This document shows positions 10,734-19,747 of a stretch of DNA of 64,000 nucleotides, piece after piece. The DNA is from Shimia sp. (GTDB lineage: Bacteria; Pseudomonadota; Alphaproteobacteria; Rhodobacterales; Rhodobacteraceae), in assembly GCF_022448905.1 (NCBI RefSeq), contig NZ_JAKVCW010000004.1, forward strand, positions 62,001-126,000, in the 5' to 3' direction. A model generated the notes under the pieces. That model was not told where the DNA came from. It made no database searches and saw only the letters and a list, made by a program, of their open reading frames with translations. Numbering within the stretch: position 1 is the stretch's first letter; the number at the start of each line of letters is the position of its first letter. Position numbers and translations under genes: made by a program.

Positions 10734-10977
10734 CCTTTTCTCCGGCCTCCAAAACATGGGGATGGGGAGGCCACCGAAAAATGTCAGATCCTGGCCGAAA
10801 TAAACCGATCGCCGACACCGGGTTGATTACCGGTCGACCTAGAGAGCTTCGATATTGCGAAGGTCAAAGTCGATATGTTCCAAAGGCCAAAGCCACCACT
10901 CACGGAACAATGTCATTTTGACATTCTGACATTTAACCAACAAGTCAGGATTACCATACTAGTGACGCTATTATGCG
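10734..10977. other. Gap with inverted repeats, no gene
   Basis: No convincing gene. It holds an inverted repeat GGCCTCC (10744-10750) / GGAGGCC (10766-10772). At its right edge is a 6-bp hairpin TGACGC-TATTAT-GCGTCA (10963-10980) that overlaps the luxR stop codon and lacks a T-run. Confidence 0.5.
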
Positions 10978-11742
10978 TCAGTTGTGCCCTTCAAGCAAGT
11001 AAATTTGCTTTAGGAAGGAGGCCTTCAGCAAAGCCTGGGCCGTGGTTTCCACATTCATCGCATCCCGAGCAAGACGCAAGTGTTTTTCTACCGTTGCTGG
11101 TGTGCGCCCAATCAGCAGCGCAATATCCTGAATGGTTTTGCCATCTCCAACCCATTCCAGAACCTCTCTTTGACGCTTGGTCAGCTCGCGTTCAGGGTTG
11201 GTGTAGGGTAGGGACTGGATCTTCAGATGTGCCACGTTGTTGATCAATGTGATTTCCCGGCCGCGTTTTTCCCAAAGCACATCAAGGGCTTCCTGGGTCA
11301 CATCAGCCCGCGCGCCTAAAGAGATTGCGCCTTTGGTGCGCGAGGAAACGGTCGGAAAACTCACGGTATAGCCGGCCTCCAGCCCATAGGCCCGGTTAAA
11401 CTCGAACACCTCGCGCTGCTTTTCGGTCAACTCGTCCGCGTCATAAGCTTCCCGAGCCCGGCGCCAGCTTTGGGCGCCGGTGTTCTCCAAAGTCCATTTC
11501 ATCATCGGTCCGTTGAAGTACAAACCACCACCAATGAACTGATCGAGATAGTTGCGGTCATAAGTCGACAAAATGAAGAAGTCCGCAACATCGCCCAGCG
11601 ACATGCCACTCCGGTAGTTGGTGTAGCCGTAAATGATCTTATCGAAGCCAAAGGTTTCTAGTTTAGCACAGTGTAAATCCCAAAGCGCTTCAAGGCTCGT
11701 TTGATTCATTACCTCTTCGATATAGTCGATCGTGTCGTTCAT
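10978..11742 (-). CDS. LuxR-family regulator with autoinducer-binding-type domain, no adjacent luxI
   Basis: Transcription factor of 254 aa in two parts: an N-terminal autoinducer-binding-type domain (about residues 15-165) and a C-terminal LuxR helix-turn-helix (ELTKRQREVLEWVGDGKTIQDIA...TPATVEKHL). The DNA-binding half is well conserved, including the KT.x.IA...TV..HL core. In the ligand half, the aspartate of the usual D-P pair appears to be glycine (YFNGPMMKW), so acyl-homoserine-lactone binding is doubtful. AGAAGG is the ribosome site. No luxI homologue occurs in the window, making this a 'solo'. Neighbours give no target. Confidence 0.85.
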   Translation of the reverse strand: MNDTIDYIEEVMNQTSLEALWDLHCAKLETFGFDKIIYGYTNYRSGMSLGDVADFFILSTYDRNYLDQFIGGGLYFNGPMMKWTLENTGAQSWRRAREAYDADELTEKQREVFEFNRAYGLEAGYTVSFPTVSSRTKGAISLGARADVTQEALDVLWEKRGREITLINNVAHLKIQSLPYTNPERELTKRQREVLEWVGDGKTIQDIALLIGRTPATVEKHLRLARDAMNVETTAQALLKASFLKQIYLLEGHN

Positions 11743-11771
11743 TTTGACCTTCTTTTACACATAACGCGGGG

Positions 11772-11792
11772 CTGCTCAGCCACGTGAGGCAG
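11772..11792. promoter_or_regulatory. Lux-box-like inverted repeat upstream of luxR
   Basis: CTGCTCAGCCACGTGAGGCAG: arms CTGC-TCA and TGA-G-GCAG, an imperfect palindrome of about lux-box size, 30 bases before the luxR start. Candidate autoregulatory operator; inference only. Confidence 0.35.
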
Positions 11793-12231
11793 ATCCGATA
11801 CAGAACTTATTGTGGGGTTTTAACGCACAGCTCATCCCCATGAACTTGACTAAGACGTTAGTTAAACACGTGTGAGATGTCTATAGGTACGACCGTTGTC
11901 TTTTTCCGGTAGGTCCGTGGACTTAATGTGCGCGCTTTATGTGTGTTTTTCGGGATCGAGTATTTGGGGGGGGGATTTTCGGGGTTAGGCTAAGTTGTGC
12001 TTTGGCATATGTTCAAGCAAGGGTTTTGAGCGTTACGTCTGCGACCAAAGTTGCATCACGTCACAGCACTATAATTTACATAATACCTATTATGCGATTA
12101 AGCTATTTGAGCTTGAAGGACGCAAAATTTGTCTTAAGCGCCCTTCCTGAGCATGGTATTTCGTCTAAGTCGCGAACCTTGATAGATTAAATTTTTAGGT
12201 AGTTAGCGGTTTTACCTGATGCGCAGTTTGT
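11793..12231. other. AT-rich spacer without a convincing gene
   Basis: About 440 bases between luxR and the end of phoB (both minus strand). It contains a run of nine G (11966-11974), several TTAA and TATAAT-like stretches (12070-12090) and a small AAGCT-ATTTG-AGCTT repeat near 12102-12116. The only open frame (11939-12190, 83 codons) has no ribosome site or recognisable motif. It may hold the luxR promoter, a small RNA or decayed sequence. Confidence 0.4.
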
Positions 12232-12921
12232 CTAGCCCAACGCATATCCGGCGCCGCGGACCGTGCGCAGTGGATCCTCGCCGCCATGTACACACAGTGC
12301 TTTGCGCAAACGACCGATGTGCACATCAACCGTCCGGCTGTCGACATAGATGTCCCGGCCCCACACGCGGTCCAAAAGTTGCTCCCGGCTCCACACGCGC
12401 CCAGGCTTTTCCATGAAGGTCGCCAGCAAGCGGAATTCAGTTGGACCAAGCCGTAGCGCCTCCTCATTGCGGGTCACCCGATGGGTTTCCGCATCAAGGA
12501 TAATGTCCTCATAAGTCAGCGTCTGCCCAACAGACGAAGGTCGCACACGCCGTAGCTGGTTACGTACCCGTGCCATTAACTCCATCACCGAGTACGGTTT
12601 CACCACATAGTCGTCCGCACCGGTTTCCAGTCCGCGGACGCGGTCCACCTCTTCAGAGCGCGCAGACAACATAATCACGGGGATGTTCTGCGTTTCCGAG
12701 CGTGTCTTCAGGCGTCGACAAATCTCAATGCCTGATGTGCCTGGCAGCATCCAGTCGAGCACAATGATGTCCGGCTGTACCTCTTGCACCATCAAGAGCG
12801 CGGTATCGCCATCGGCCGCGGCTTCCACGTCAAAACCTTCTGCCTGCAAGTTGTAGCTCAGCACCTCACGCTGCGCTGGTTCATCTTCAACGACGAGAAC
12901 GGTGGGATGATCTTTTGCCAT
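12232..12921 (-). CDS. phoB: Phosphate regulon response regulator PhoB
   Basis: Two-domain response regulator that activates Pho-box promoters when phosphorylated by PhoR. 229 aa. The receiver domain has VLVVEDEP, the phospho-acceptor in DIIVLDWMLPG (residue about 55), the LSAR threonine/serine switch and VVKPYS lysine. The OmpR/PhoB winged helix follows (LRLGPTEFRLLATFMEKPGRVWSREQLLDRVWG...RTVDVHIGRLRKAL). It is the last gene of pstSCAB-phoU-phoB, 25 bases after phoU. No clear terminator follows. Confidence 0.95.
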   Translation of the reverse strand: MAKDHPTVLVVEDEPAQREVLSYNLQAEGFDVEAAADGDTALLMVQEVQPDIIVLDWMLPGTSGIEICRRLKTRSETQNIPVIMLSARSEEVDRVRGLETGADDYVVKPYSVMELMARVRNQLRRVRPSSVGQTLTYEDIILDAETHRVTRNEEALRLGPTEFRLLATFMEKPGRVWSREQLLDRVWGRDIYVDSRTVDVHIGRLRKALCVHGGEDPLRTVRGAGYALG

Positions 12922-12946
12922 CTGCTTTATCCTCTAAAGGCTCCTG

Positions 12947-13642
12947 TTACGCGTCCAGCCGGGTGGCTTTGGGACGGGCTTCTTCCGGCATGCTGCCGGT
13001 CACCAGATAGATCACCTGCTCGGCAATCGCGGTCACGTGATCCCCCATGCGTTCGGTGTTTTTTGCCATAAAATGCAGGTGCATACAGGGTGTGATGTAG
13101 CGCGGATCTTCCATCATGAAGGTCAGGAATTCGCGGAACAAAGCGTTGTACATTTGGTCGACGCTCTCGTCGCGCTCGAGCACATCGCGCGCCAAATCCA
13201 CGTCGCGCTGAATAAACGCATCCAGCACGTCTTTTAGCATCAGCTGCACCTCATGCGCCATGCGTTTCAGTGACCCATTGGCGCCCTCAACCTGCTCCAT
13301 ATGCACCAGAACAGAAGTCCGCTTGGCCATGTTTTTTGCATAGTCGCCGATGCGCTCCAAGTTGCCGGCAATCTTCATCACCGACAGCACTACACGCAAA
13401 TCCACCGCCGCAGGCGCGCGCAGTGCGATCAGGTTGGCGCAGCGCTCGTTGATCAATTCTTCAAGCCCATCAATGGCTTTGTCAGCCGCCCTCACCTGCG
13501 CCGCGAGCTCTTCATCGCGGGTGGACATGGCGTTGGCGGCTTCGCCAATGGCAGCCTCCACAAGCCCGCCCATTTTCATCACATGGGCCTGAATGCCTTC
13601 CAGATCACGGTCAAAGGCGGACACAATATGTTGGTCGTTCAT
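12947..13642 (-). CDS. phoU: Phosphate transport system regulator PhoU
   Basis: Cytoplasmic helical-bundle protein that links Pst transport to PhoR and keeps the Pho regulon off when phosphate is plentiful. 231 aa containing two PhoU repeats with the family metal-binding pattern E/D-x-x-x-D (for example RIGDYAKNMAKR and ERMGDHVTAIAEQ). The start HIVSAFDRDLEGIQAHVMKMGGLVE is typical. It lies between pstB (11-base gap) and phoB. Confidence 0.95.
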   Translation of the reverse strand: MNDQHIVSAFDRDLEGIQAHVMKMGGLVEAAIGEAANAMSTRDEELAAQVRAADKAIDGLEELINERCANLIALRAPAAVDLRVVLSVMKIAGNLERIGDYAKNMAKRTSVLVHMEQVEGANGSLKRMAHEVQLMLKDVLDAFIQRDVDLARDVLERDESVDQMYNALFREFLTFMMEDPRYITPCMHLHFMAKNTERMGDHVTAIAEQVIYLVTGSMPEEARPKATRLDA

Positions 13643-13653
13643 GGTCTCTCTCC

Positions 13654-14451
13654 TTAGCCGATCCGGCCAGTGATGTAGCTTTCTGTGCGCTCATCTTTGG
13701 GGTTGGTGAAAATCTGGGAGGTGTCGCCATATTCCACCAGATTGCCGAGGTGGAAGAAGGCTGTCTTCTGGCTCACACGTGCGGCCTGCTGCATGGAGTG
13801 GGTCACAATCACCACAGAATACTGATCACGCAGCTCGTCGATCAGTTCTTCGACCTGGGCTGTGGCAATCGGGTCCAGCGCCGAACATGGCTCATCCATC
13901 AACAGCACTTCCGGCTCGGTTGCCACGGCGCGGGCAATACACAGACGCTGTTGCTGACCACCGGACAGACCGGTGCCTGGCGCGTGTAACCGGTCTTTCA
14001 CTTCGTTCCAGATCGCACCACGGCGCAGGGATTTCTCCACGATTTCATCCAATTCGGCTTTGTTCTTTGCCAAGCCATGGATGCGCGGACCGTAAGCGAT
14101 GTTGTCATAGATTGACTTCGGAAATGGGTTTGGCTTCTGGAACACCATGCCCACTTTGGCGCGCAACTGCACCGGATCGACGCGTTTGTCGTAGATGTCT
14201 TCGCCGTCAATTTTGATGTCACCTTCAACGCGACATACATCAATTGTGTCGTTCATCCGGTTGATACAGCGCAAAAAAGTCGACTTGCCACACCCTGATG
14301 GACCAATGAAAGCGGTCACGGCTTTGGCATCAATATCCACGTTCACGTCTTTAATCGCGTGGGTGTCGCCATAATACACCTGCACATTGCGGGCGGAGAT
14401 TTTGGTTTCGGTCTGGTTCACGTCGGTCCCCAGTTTTTCAGTGTCATACAT
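13654..14451 (-). CDS. pstB: Phosphate ABC transporter ATP-binding protein PstB
   Basis: ATPase of the high-affinity phosphate importer PstSCAB. 265 aa from ATG 14451, which has an AAGGAA ribosome site; the frame extends 19 codons further but without support. Walker A is GPSGCGKST, the signature motif is [14 protein letters not shown], Walker B is [13 protein letters not shown] and the switch histidine is in [18 protein letters not shown] after Walker A is characteristic of PstB. It is located 16 bases after pstA. Confidence 0.97.
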   Translation of the reverse strand: MYDTEKLGTDVNQTETKISARNVQVYYGDTHAIKDVNVDIDAKAVTAFIGPSGCGKSTFLRCINRMNDTIDVCRVEGDIKIDGEDIYDKRVDPVQLRAKVGMVFQKPNPFPKSIYDNIAYGPRIHGLAKNKAELDEIVEKSLRRGAIWNEVKDRLHAPGTGLSGGQQQRLCIARAVATEPEVLLMDEPCSALDPIATAQVEELIDELRDQYSVVIVTHSMQQAARVSQKTAFFHLGNLVEYGDTSQIFTNPKDERTESYITGRIG

Positions 14452-14467
14452 GAGAGAGTTCCTTCGC

Positions 14468-15817
14468 TTACCAACGGCGTTCAAACCGGCGGCGCAGGAG
14501 TACTGCAAGAGTGTTCATAGAGATGAGGAAGATCAAGAGAATGATGATCCCGCCCCAAGCGCGTTCATAGAATGCCGGGTCTGCCCGCTTGGCCCATTCG
14601 TAGATCTGGGCGGGCATGGCCGAGTTTGGCGAGAGCAAACCTTCGCCCACAGTCTCCGGCATGTTGGAGGCGATGAAGCCAATCATCCCGATCAACAGCA
14701 GTGGCGCGGTTTCGCCCAAGGCTTGCGCCAAACCAATGATCGTGCCGGTCAGGATGCCCGGCGCCGCCAGTGGCAGCACGTGGTGGAACACTGCCTGCAT
14801 TTTGGAGGCCCCTACCCCCAGCGCCGCATCGCGGATGCTTGGCGGTACCGCTTTCAGTGCTGCCCGGGTCGAGATGATGATGGTCGGCAAGGTCATCAGC
14901 GTCAGTACCAGTCCGCCGACCAGCGGCGCGGATTGCGGCAGGTGCATATAGTTGATGAAAACTGCCAGACCCAGAATACCAAACACGATGGACGGCACAG
15001 CTGCGAGGTTGGAGATGTTCACCTCGATGATGTCGGTGATCCAGTTCTTAGGCGCAAACTCCTCAAGATAGATCGACGCCGCCACACCAATTGGCAACGC
15101 CAGCACCAGCACCACCAGCATCATGAAGAAGCTGCCCACCATAGCTACGCCAATACCTGCGGCCTCTGGGCGCTGGTCAGACGCGTCAGCACCAATGATG
15201 AAGTCGATGTTGAAGGTTTTCTTCAATGCGCCAACTTCGATCAGCTGATCCACAAGGTCGAGCTGTGCCGGCGTGATGTTCTTGTCGTTGGCAATACTGT
15301 CCCGTGTCACCCGGCCTTTCATGTAGCCGTCCACGCGGCTGTTGGCGAGGAAGCGGAACTCGATGGTCTGACCAATCTTGTCCGGATTGGCGATCACATA
15401 GTTGCGCAGCTGGCTCGCGGCGGATTTGGACAGGATCTTCGTCATGTCTTTGGACTTGAGATCGGTCTCAATACCATTGGCCTCCACTGTTTTTTCAAAG
15501 GCGGATTTGATCAATGGTGCGTAGCCGAAGGTGGTGACCTTCTTGATCTTTTCCAGATCACGTTCGCCAGACTTGTCCAGCTTGCTTTCCAGCAGCTCGA
15601 CTTCCATGGACACAAAGGTTTGCGTAAACGCACCAGTGCCTTTGGACAGGATGGTGTAGAGCAGCGTCACCAGCATCAACAGGCCAATGCCAATCGCAAT
15701 CATGCCGTAGAGCTTGAAGCGGCCTTCGGCGGCATTGCGACGCTTGGTGCGTGCATCCAGTGTGTGCAGCGAGCCTTGGGGCGCAACGGCGCCTGTGTTT
15801 TGCGTCGCGTCGGTCAT
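14468..15817 (-). CDS. pstA: Phosphate ABC transporter permease PstA, with large N-terminal insertion
   Basis: Inner-membrane permease subunit of the phosphate importer. 449 aa, about 150 more than E. coli PstA. After one N-terminal membrane helix (residues about 37-60) there is a roughly 140-residue periplasmic region of the DUF3333 type ([16 protein letters not shown]... to ...[14 protein letters not shown]). The permease core follows with the EAA loop ([27 protein letters not shown]) and about five more helices. This extended form is usual in alphaproteobacteria. It overlaps pstC by 4 bases (ATGA). Confidence 0.95.
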   Translation of the reverse strand: MTDATQNTGAVAPQGSLHTLDARTKRRNAAEGRFKLYGMIAIGIGLLMLVTLLYTILSKGTGAFTQTFVSMEVELLESKLDKSGERDLEKIKKVTTFGYAPLIKSAFEKTVEANGIETDLKSKDMTKILSKSAASQLRNYVIANPDKIGQTIEFRFLANSRVDGYMKGRVTRDSIANDKNITPAQLDLVDQLIEVGALKKTFNIDFIIGADASDQRPEAAGIGVAMVGSFFMMLVVLVLALPIGVAASIYLEEFAPKNWITDIIEVNISNLAAVPSIVFGILGLAVFINYMHLPQSAPLVGGLVLTLMTLPTIIISTRAALKAVPPSIRDAALGVGASKMQAVFHHVLPLAAPGILTGTIIGLAQALGETAPLLLIGMIGFIASNMPETVGEGLLSPNSAMPAQIYEWAKRADPAFYERAWGGIIILLIFLISMNTLAVLLRRRFERRW

Positions 15818-17286
15818 TCGTATTGCTCCCGATATTTGCGCACGATGTAGAGCGCCAGCACATTGAGGCCGAGGGTCAGAACAAAGAGGGTCAGGCCAAG
15901 GGCAAAGGCCACCAGCGTTTCTGGGCTGGCGAAGTCACCATCCCCGGTTAGCTGGCTGACGATCCGGGTGGTGATAGTGGTCATGCTTTCAAACGGGTTG
16001 AGGCTGAACTTGGCAATCGCCCCTGCCCCCATCACCACAATCATGGTTTCGCCAATCGCGCGGGAGGCCGCCAACAGGATCGCGCCAACGATGCCTGGTA
16101 GGGCCGCCGGGATCACCACCTGGCGGATGGTTTCGCTCGACGTGGCGCCGAGGCCAAGGGAGCCATCGCGCATCGCCTGAGGCACCGCGTTGATGATGTC
16201 ATCAGACAGCGAACTCACAAAGGGGATCAGCATGATGCCCATGACCACGCCCGCGGTTAGCACAGAGGTCGCACCTGACATCCAGTCCACGCCCAAGGAG
16301 CCGGACTGACCAAACAGGTTCACCAACATTGGCCCCACGGTCAGCAGCGCAAACAGACCATATACAATGGTTGGGATGCCGGCGAGGATCTCCAGAAGTG
16401 GCTTGGCAAAGGCACGGGTCTTGGGGCCAGCATATTCGGACAGATAAATCGCCGCAAACAAGCCGATCGGCACCGCCACCAAAAGCGCAATGAAAGAGAT
16501 ATAGAGTGTGCCCCACAGCAGCGGCAGGATCGACAGCTCACTGTCTCCGCGGAAGTTTGGCGCCCAGGTGGTGCCAAAGAAGAAGTCACGCCAGTTGTGC
16601 AGACCAAAGAAGTTGATGGTCTCAAACAACATCGACAGCACAATGCCCACGGTGGTCAGGATCGCCAACGAGGCCGCCGCCATAAGCAAGGCCAGAACCG
16701 CGCGTTCCACCACGTTCCGCGCACGATAGTCGGGATTGGTTTTGCTGAAGGAAATGCCAAAGCCAATCACGGCCAGCGCCAGAACGATCAGGGTGCGCAT
16801 TGTGTTGCCGGTCACGGCGGCGCTGCGATAGGACTTCGCCGCTGCCAAAACCTCGGGACGCACATCTTGGCCTAAGGCCACGCCCAACTCACCTAAACGC
16901 GCCCGCACATCCACAACGGTGGCGTCCATGGCGTCGACTTCAGCCAAGCTCATCGCTCCCCCTGCAATCGCGGTGTTCAGCCCGTCCGCCACGCGGCGCA
17001 CATCCGACATCACCAGGTTCAGGTTGGAGCCTTCCGGGATCATTTCCGGTGCAATCATGCCAGACACAGACCGCTCAATCAGCGTCGGCTGCGCCAACAA
17101 CCACACCAGCAACACCGCCAGCGCAGGCACCGCCACGCTCAGCGCGACATTGGTGCCGTAGTAGATCGGCAAGCTGTGCAGAGCGCGGACATCGCCCCCC
17201 GCCAATTTCAAAACACGTATCCGTCCAATAAAATACCCCGCCGCGGCGAGGGCGAGGACCAATAGGACAAGCCAGGAAAGTGGCAT
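15814..17286 (-). CDS. pstC: Phosphate ABC transporter permease PstC, extended form
   Basis: Partner permease of PstA. 490 aa, again longer than the about 320 aa of the E. coli protein. The N-terminal part has two membrane helices flanking a periplasmic segment (about residues 75-160) and a third near 170. The conserved core contains FLFGTTWAPNF... (here FFFGTTWAPNFRG), IYLSEYAGPKTRAFAKPLLEILAGIPTIVYG and the EAA loop SLGLGATSSETIRQVVIPAALPGIVGA. It is 68 bases after pstS in the same operon. Confidence 0.95.
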   Translation of the reverse strand: MPLSWLVLLVLALAAAGYFIGRIRVLKLAGGDVRALHSLPIYYGTNVALSVAVPALAVLLVWLLAQPTLIERSVSGMIAPEMIPEGSNLNLVMSDVRRVADGLNTAIAGGAMSLAEVDAMDATVVDVRARLGELGVALGQDVRPEVLAAAKSYRSAAVTGNTMRTLIVLALAVIGFGISFSKTNPDYRARNVVERAVLALLMAAASLAILTTVGIVLSMLFETINFFGLHNWRDFFFGTTWAPNFRGDSELSILPLLWGTLYISFIALLVAVPIGLFAAIYLSEYAGPKTRAFAKPLLEILAGIPTIVYGLFALLTVGPMLVNLFGQSGSLGVDWMSGATSVLTAGVVMGIMLIPFVSSLSDDIINAVPQAMRDGSLGLGATSSETIRQVVIPAALPGIVGAILLAASRAIGETMIVVMGAGAIAKFSLNPFESMTTITTRIVSQLTGDGDFASPETLVAFALGLTLFVLTLGLNVLALYIVRKYREQYE

Positions 17287-17354
17287 CTGTGGGCGCCTTT
17301 GTTCAGGAAAAACTGAGCGGCACGAACCGTCGCGCCGCCCGATCTAGGGAGTGA

Positions 17355-18407
17355 TTACATGTTGGAGCCGAGCACGGCTTCATCTGCAACAGCGTTCTGG
17401 GTGTCGGCCAGCTCTGGGTCGGACACCAGACCATACTCGGCCAGAGGACCGTCTTCGCCCGCGATCTCGTCCGCGATGAAGAACTCAGCGTATTCTTTCA
17501 GGCCGGGGATCACGCCGATGTGCGCTTTCTTCACGTAGAAGTACAGCGGACGGGACACTGGGTACTCACCGGTTGCGATGCTCTCGGTGGATGGCACGAT
17601 GCCGGACATGGTCGCAACCTGCAGCTTGTCTGTGTTGTTCTCATAGAACGCCAGACCAAAGACGCCGATGCCGTCTTTGTTGCTTTCGATGCGTGCCAGG
17701 GTCTCGGTGTAGTCGCCGTCGATGTCCACAGACACACCGTCGGTGCGCAGGGAGATACAGGCTTTTTCAGCCGCTTTGTGCTTGGCTTTGTCGGTGTCAC
17801 CTTCGGCCGCTGCCAGCAGCACATCAAACGCGCCAGTGGCTTCACAGCCTGCCAGGATCACGTTGTCTTCAAACACTTCACGGGTGCCGTGCTTGGTGCC
17901 CGGGATGAAGGCTTGCAGCGCTTGTGCCGGGAAGTTCGCGTTCACGTCGGCCCAGGTTTTGTTTGGGTTGGCAACCATCTGACCGTCCACGAGGATTTCG
18001 TTGGACAGCGCCAGGAACCAGTCGCTTGGGGTGTATTCAAAACCGTTGCCGTTGATGTCGGAGGCAAACACGATGCCATCATAGCCGATGCGTACTTCGA
18101 TGATGTCGGTCACACCGGCTTCGGCACAGGCTTTGATCTCTTTGTCTTTGATCTTGCGGGAGGCGTTCGCCACGTCGATGGTGTTTTCGCCAACACCTTC
18201 ACAGAAACGCTTCAAACCAGCAGAAGATCCACCGGATTCAACAACCGGGGTTGGGAAGTCAAAATTTTCACCAAAAGCTTCCGCAACAATGGATGCGTAA
18301 GGCAAAACGGTGGAAGAACCGGCGACCTGTACTTGGTCACGCGCGGCGGCAGAAGTGGCGGCAACGGCCGCGATGGCCAGAGCAGAGGCAGTCAGTTTGA
18401 CGGACAT
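17355..18407 (-). CDS. pstS: Periplasmic phosphate-binding protein PstS
   Basis: Substrate-binding protein that delivers phosphate to PstC-PstA. 350 aa from ATG 18407: signal peptide MSVKLTASALAIAAVAATSAAA, then DQVQVAGSSTVLPYA, the conserved phosphate-loop GSST. SGGSSAGLKRFCEG is a second binding-site block. Upstream in-frame codons would spoil the signal peptide and run into the Pho box. First gene of the pst operon; three Pho half-sites lie 77-103 bases upstream of the start. Confidence 0.95.
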   Translation of the reverse strand: MSVKLTASALAIAAVAATSAAARDQVQVAGSSTVLPYASIVAEAFGENFDFPTPVVESGGSSAGLKRFCEGVGENTIDVANASRKIKDKEIKACAEAGVTDIIEVRIGYDGIVFASDINGNGFEYTPSDWFLALSNEILVDGQMVANPNKTWADVNANFPAQALQAFIPGTKHGTREVFEDNVILAGCEATGAFDVLLAAAEGDTDKAKHKAAEKACISLRTDGVSVDIDGDYTETLARIESNKDGIGVFGLAFYENNTDKLQVATMSGIVPSTESIATGEYPVSRPLYFYVKKAHIGVIPGLKEYAEFFIADEIAGEDGPLAEYGLVSDPELADTQNAVADEAVLGSNM

Positions 18408-18483
18408 AAGTGTAACTCCATTTGATCCAGACTGTTCGTCGACAGTCTCGAGCGACGATCTAAAGTGCCTGGTCAAAGCTTTT

Positions 18484-18510
18484 GTGACGCGTATGTAACA
18501 GCCGTGTGAC
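18484..18510 (-). promoter_or_regulatory. Pho box (three half-sites) upstream of pstS
   Basis: On the minus strand: TTGTCAC-ACGG-CTGTTAC-ATAC-GCGTCAC, three 7-base half-sites spaced exactly 11 bp (core pentamers at 18506-18510, 18495-18499 and 18484-18488). The consensus PhoB half-site is CTGTCAT/C. Position fits activation of pstS. Confidence 0.85.
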
Positions 18511-18548
18511 AAATCGCGTTTTTTGTGACGCCCAAGTAAAAAGATGTC

Positions 18549-19625
18549 CTAGGCGGCAGGGAGTACCACACTGAAAACACTGCCTTTTCCTAAAGTGCTC
18601 TCAATCTTCAATCGGCCGCGATGGCGGTTAATGATATGTTTTACAATTGCGAGTCCCAGCCCCGTGCCGCCCATTTCCCGAGATCTGTGAGAATCGATTC
18701 TGTAAAACCGCTCGGTCAGGCGCGCGATGTGAATGCTGTCGATGCCGGGACCGTTGTCTTTCACCGAGACCATCCATCCGTCGCCGCGTAAGCCAGCTTG
18801 CGATTGCACTTGCGTGAGGCTGACCGCCACCTGCGTGCCCTGCCCGCCATATTTTAGCGCGTTCTCCACCAGATTGGTGATGACCTGCAAGAGCTGGTCC
18901 GGATCGCCCGGCACCACAACGGGGGAATCTGCATCCTGGTAAGTCACGGCGCTCTGGTTGCTCTCCGCCAGCGGCGACAGGTTGCGGATCACTGCGCGGA
19001 GGATCTGGTCCAGATCGACTGGATCGGTGGGCCGCATGCGTGACACCTCTTCCACACGGCTTAAAGACAGCAAGTCTCCGACCAATCGGTTCATCCGGCT
19101 GGCCTCTTCAGACATGATGCCCAAGAAGCGCTCCGTCGCGGCGCTGTCGCCCCGCGCAGGTCCCTGCAGAGTTTCCACGAACCCTAGGATGGCCGTCAGC
19201 GGTGTACGCAGCTCATGGCTGACATTGGCAACGAAATCCCGGCGCATCTGATCAAGCTGCTGGACCTCAGTGACATCCTGAAAACAGATCATCACCCCTT
19301 TGGTGCGCATGCTCGGCGCGACCAGTCTCCCACCAGAAGCTGCCACCAAATCCACCGGTGACACGTTGACGTCAAAACGGTGCTCCTGCGGCCCATCGTT
19401 ATGCGCGTAAATCGCCCGATGGCTTCTGCCATCTTTCAAACAGGCATCCACGGCGCTATTTAGACTGGGCTGGCGGAACACCAAAATCAGCGGCCGGTCA
19501 TCATCCGCATGGGGGTTGAGCTTCACCGCCGCCTCGTTGCCAGCCAGTATGCGGGCCTCCGCGTCAACCAGCACCGCCGGCAGCGGCACAGCCTCTAGGT
19601 AGCTCTTGTAAAAATCATGCGGCAT
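18549..19625 (-). CDS. phoR: Phosphate-regulon sensor histidine kinase PhoR (no membrane helices)
   Basis: Histidine kinase partner of PhoB. 358 aa. An N-terminal PAS domain (about 10-120) leads into DFVANVSHELRTPLTAILGF with the phospho-histidine at 137. The HATPase domain has NLVENALKYG (N box), VKDNGPGI (G1) and GGTGLGLAIVKHI (G2). E. coli PhoR has N-terminal membrane helices, and this one has none visible, so it must reach the Pst complex as a soluble protein or through PhoU. It is a separate unit upstream of pstS with its own Pho box. Confidence 0.9.
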   Translation of the reverse strand: MPHDFYKSYLEAVPLPAVLVDAEARILAGNEAAVKLNPHADDDRPLILVFRQPSLNSAVDACLKDGRSHRAIYAHNDGPQEHRFDVNVSPVDLVAASGGRLVAPSMRTKGVMICFQDVTEVQQLDQMRRDFVANVSHELRTPLTAILGFVETLQGPARGDSAATERFLGIMSEEASRMNRLVGDLLSLSRVEEVSRMRPTDPVDLDQILRAVIRNLSPLAESNQSAVTYQDADSPVVVPGDPDQLLQVITNLVENALKYGGQGTQVAVSLTQVQSQAGLRGDGWMVSVKDNGPGIDSIHIARLTERFYRIDSHRSREMGGTGLGLAIVKHIINRHRGRLKIESTLGKGSVFSVVLPAA

Positions 19626-19701
19626 GGCCCCGCTCCCGTCCGTTCCGTCTTGCGCTGCCCGGCAAGGGGCACATCAACCCCACGGCTCAAACCGTTTTAC
19701 T

Positions 19702-19719
19702 GTAACAGTTTTATGACAG
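19702..19719 (-). promoter_or_regulatory. Pho box upstream of phoR
   Basis: On the minus strand: CTGTCAT-AAAA-CTGTTAC, a near-perfect two-half-site Pho box with 11-bp spacing. It ends 77 bases before the phoR start, the same distance as at pstS, which supports PhoB control of its own kinase. Confidence 0.87.
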
Positions 19720-19747
19720 ATCAGTTTCGGCAGGGCAAAATCGGCCG

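Noticed and set aside
11966-11974. Run of nine G as a phase-variable switch
   Set aside because: Not inside a supported gene or placed between promoter elements I can define; a sequencing or chance homopolymer is equally likely.
11939-12190. 83-codon plus-strand frame in the luxR-phoB spacer
   Set aside because: No ribosome site, no recognisable motif and atypical residue composition.
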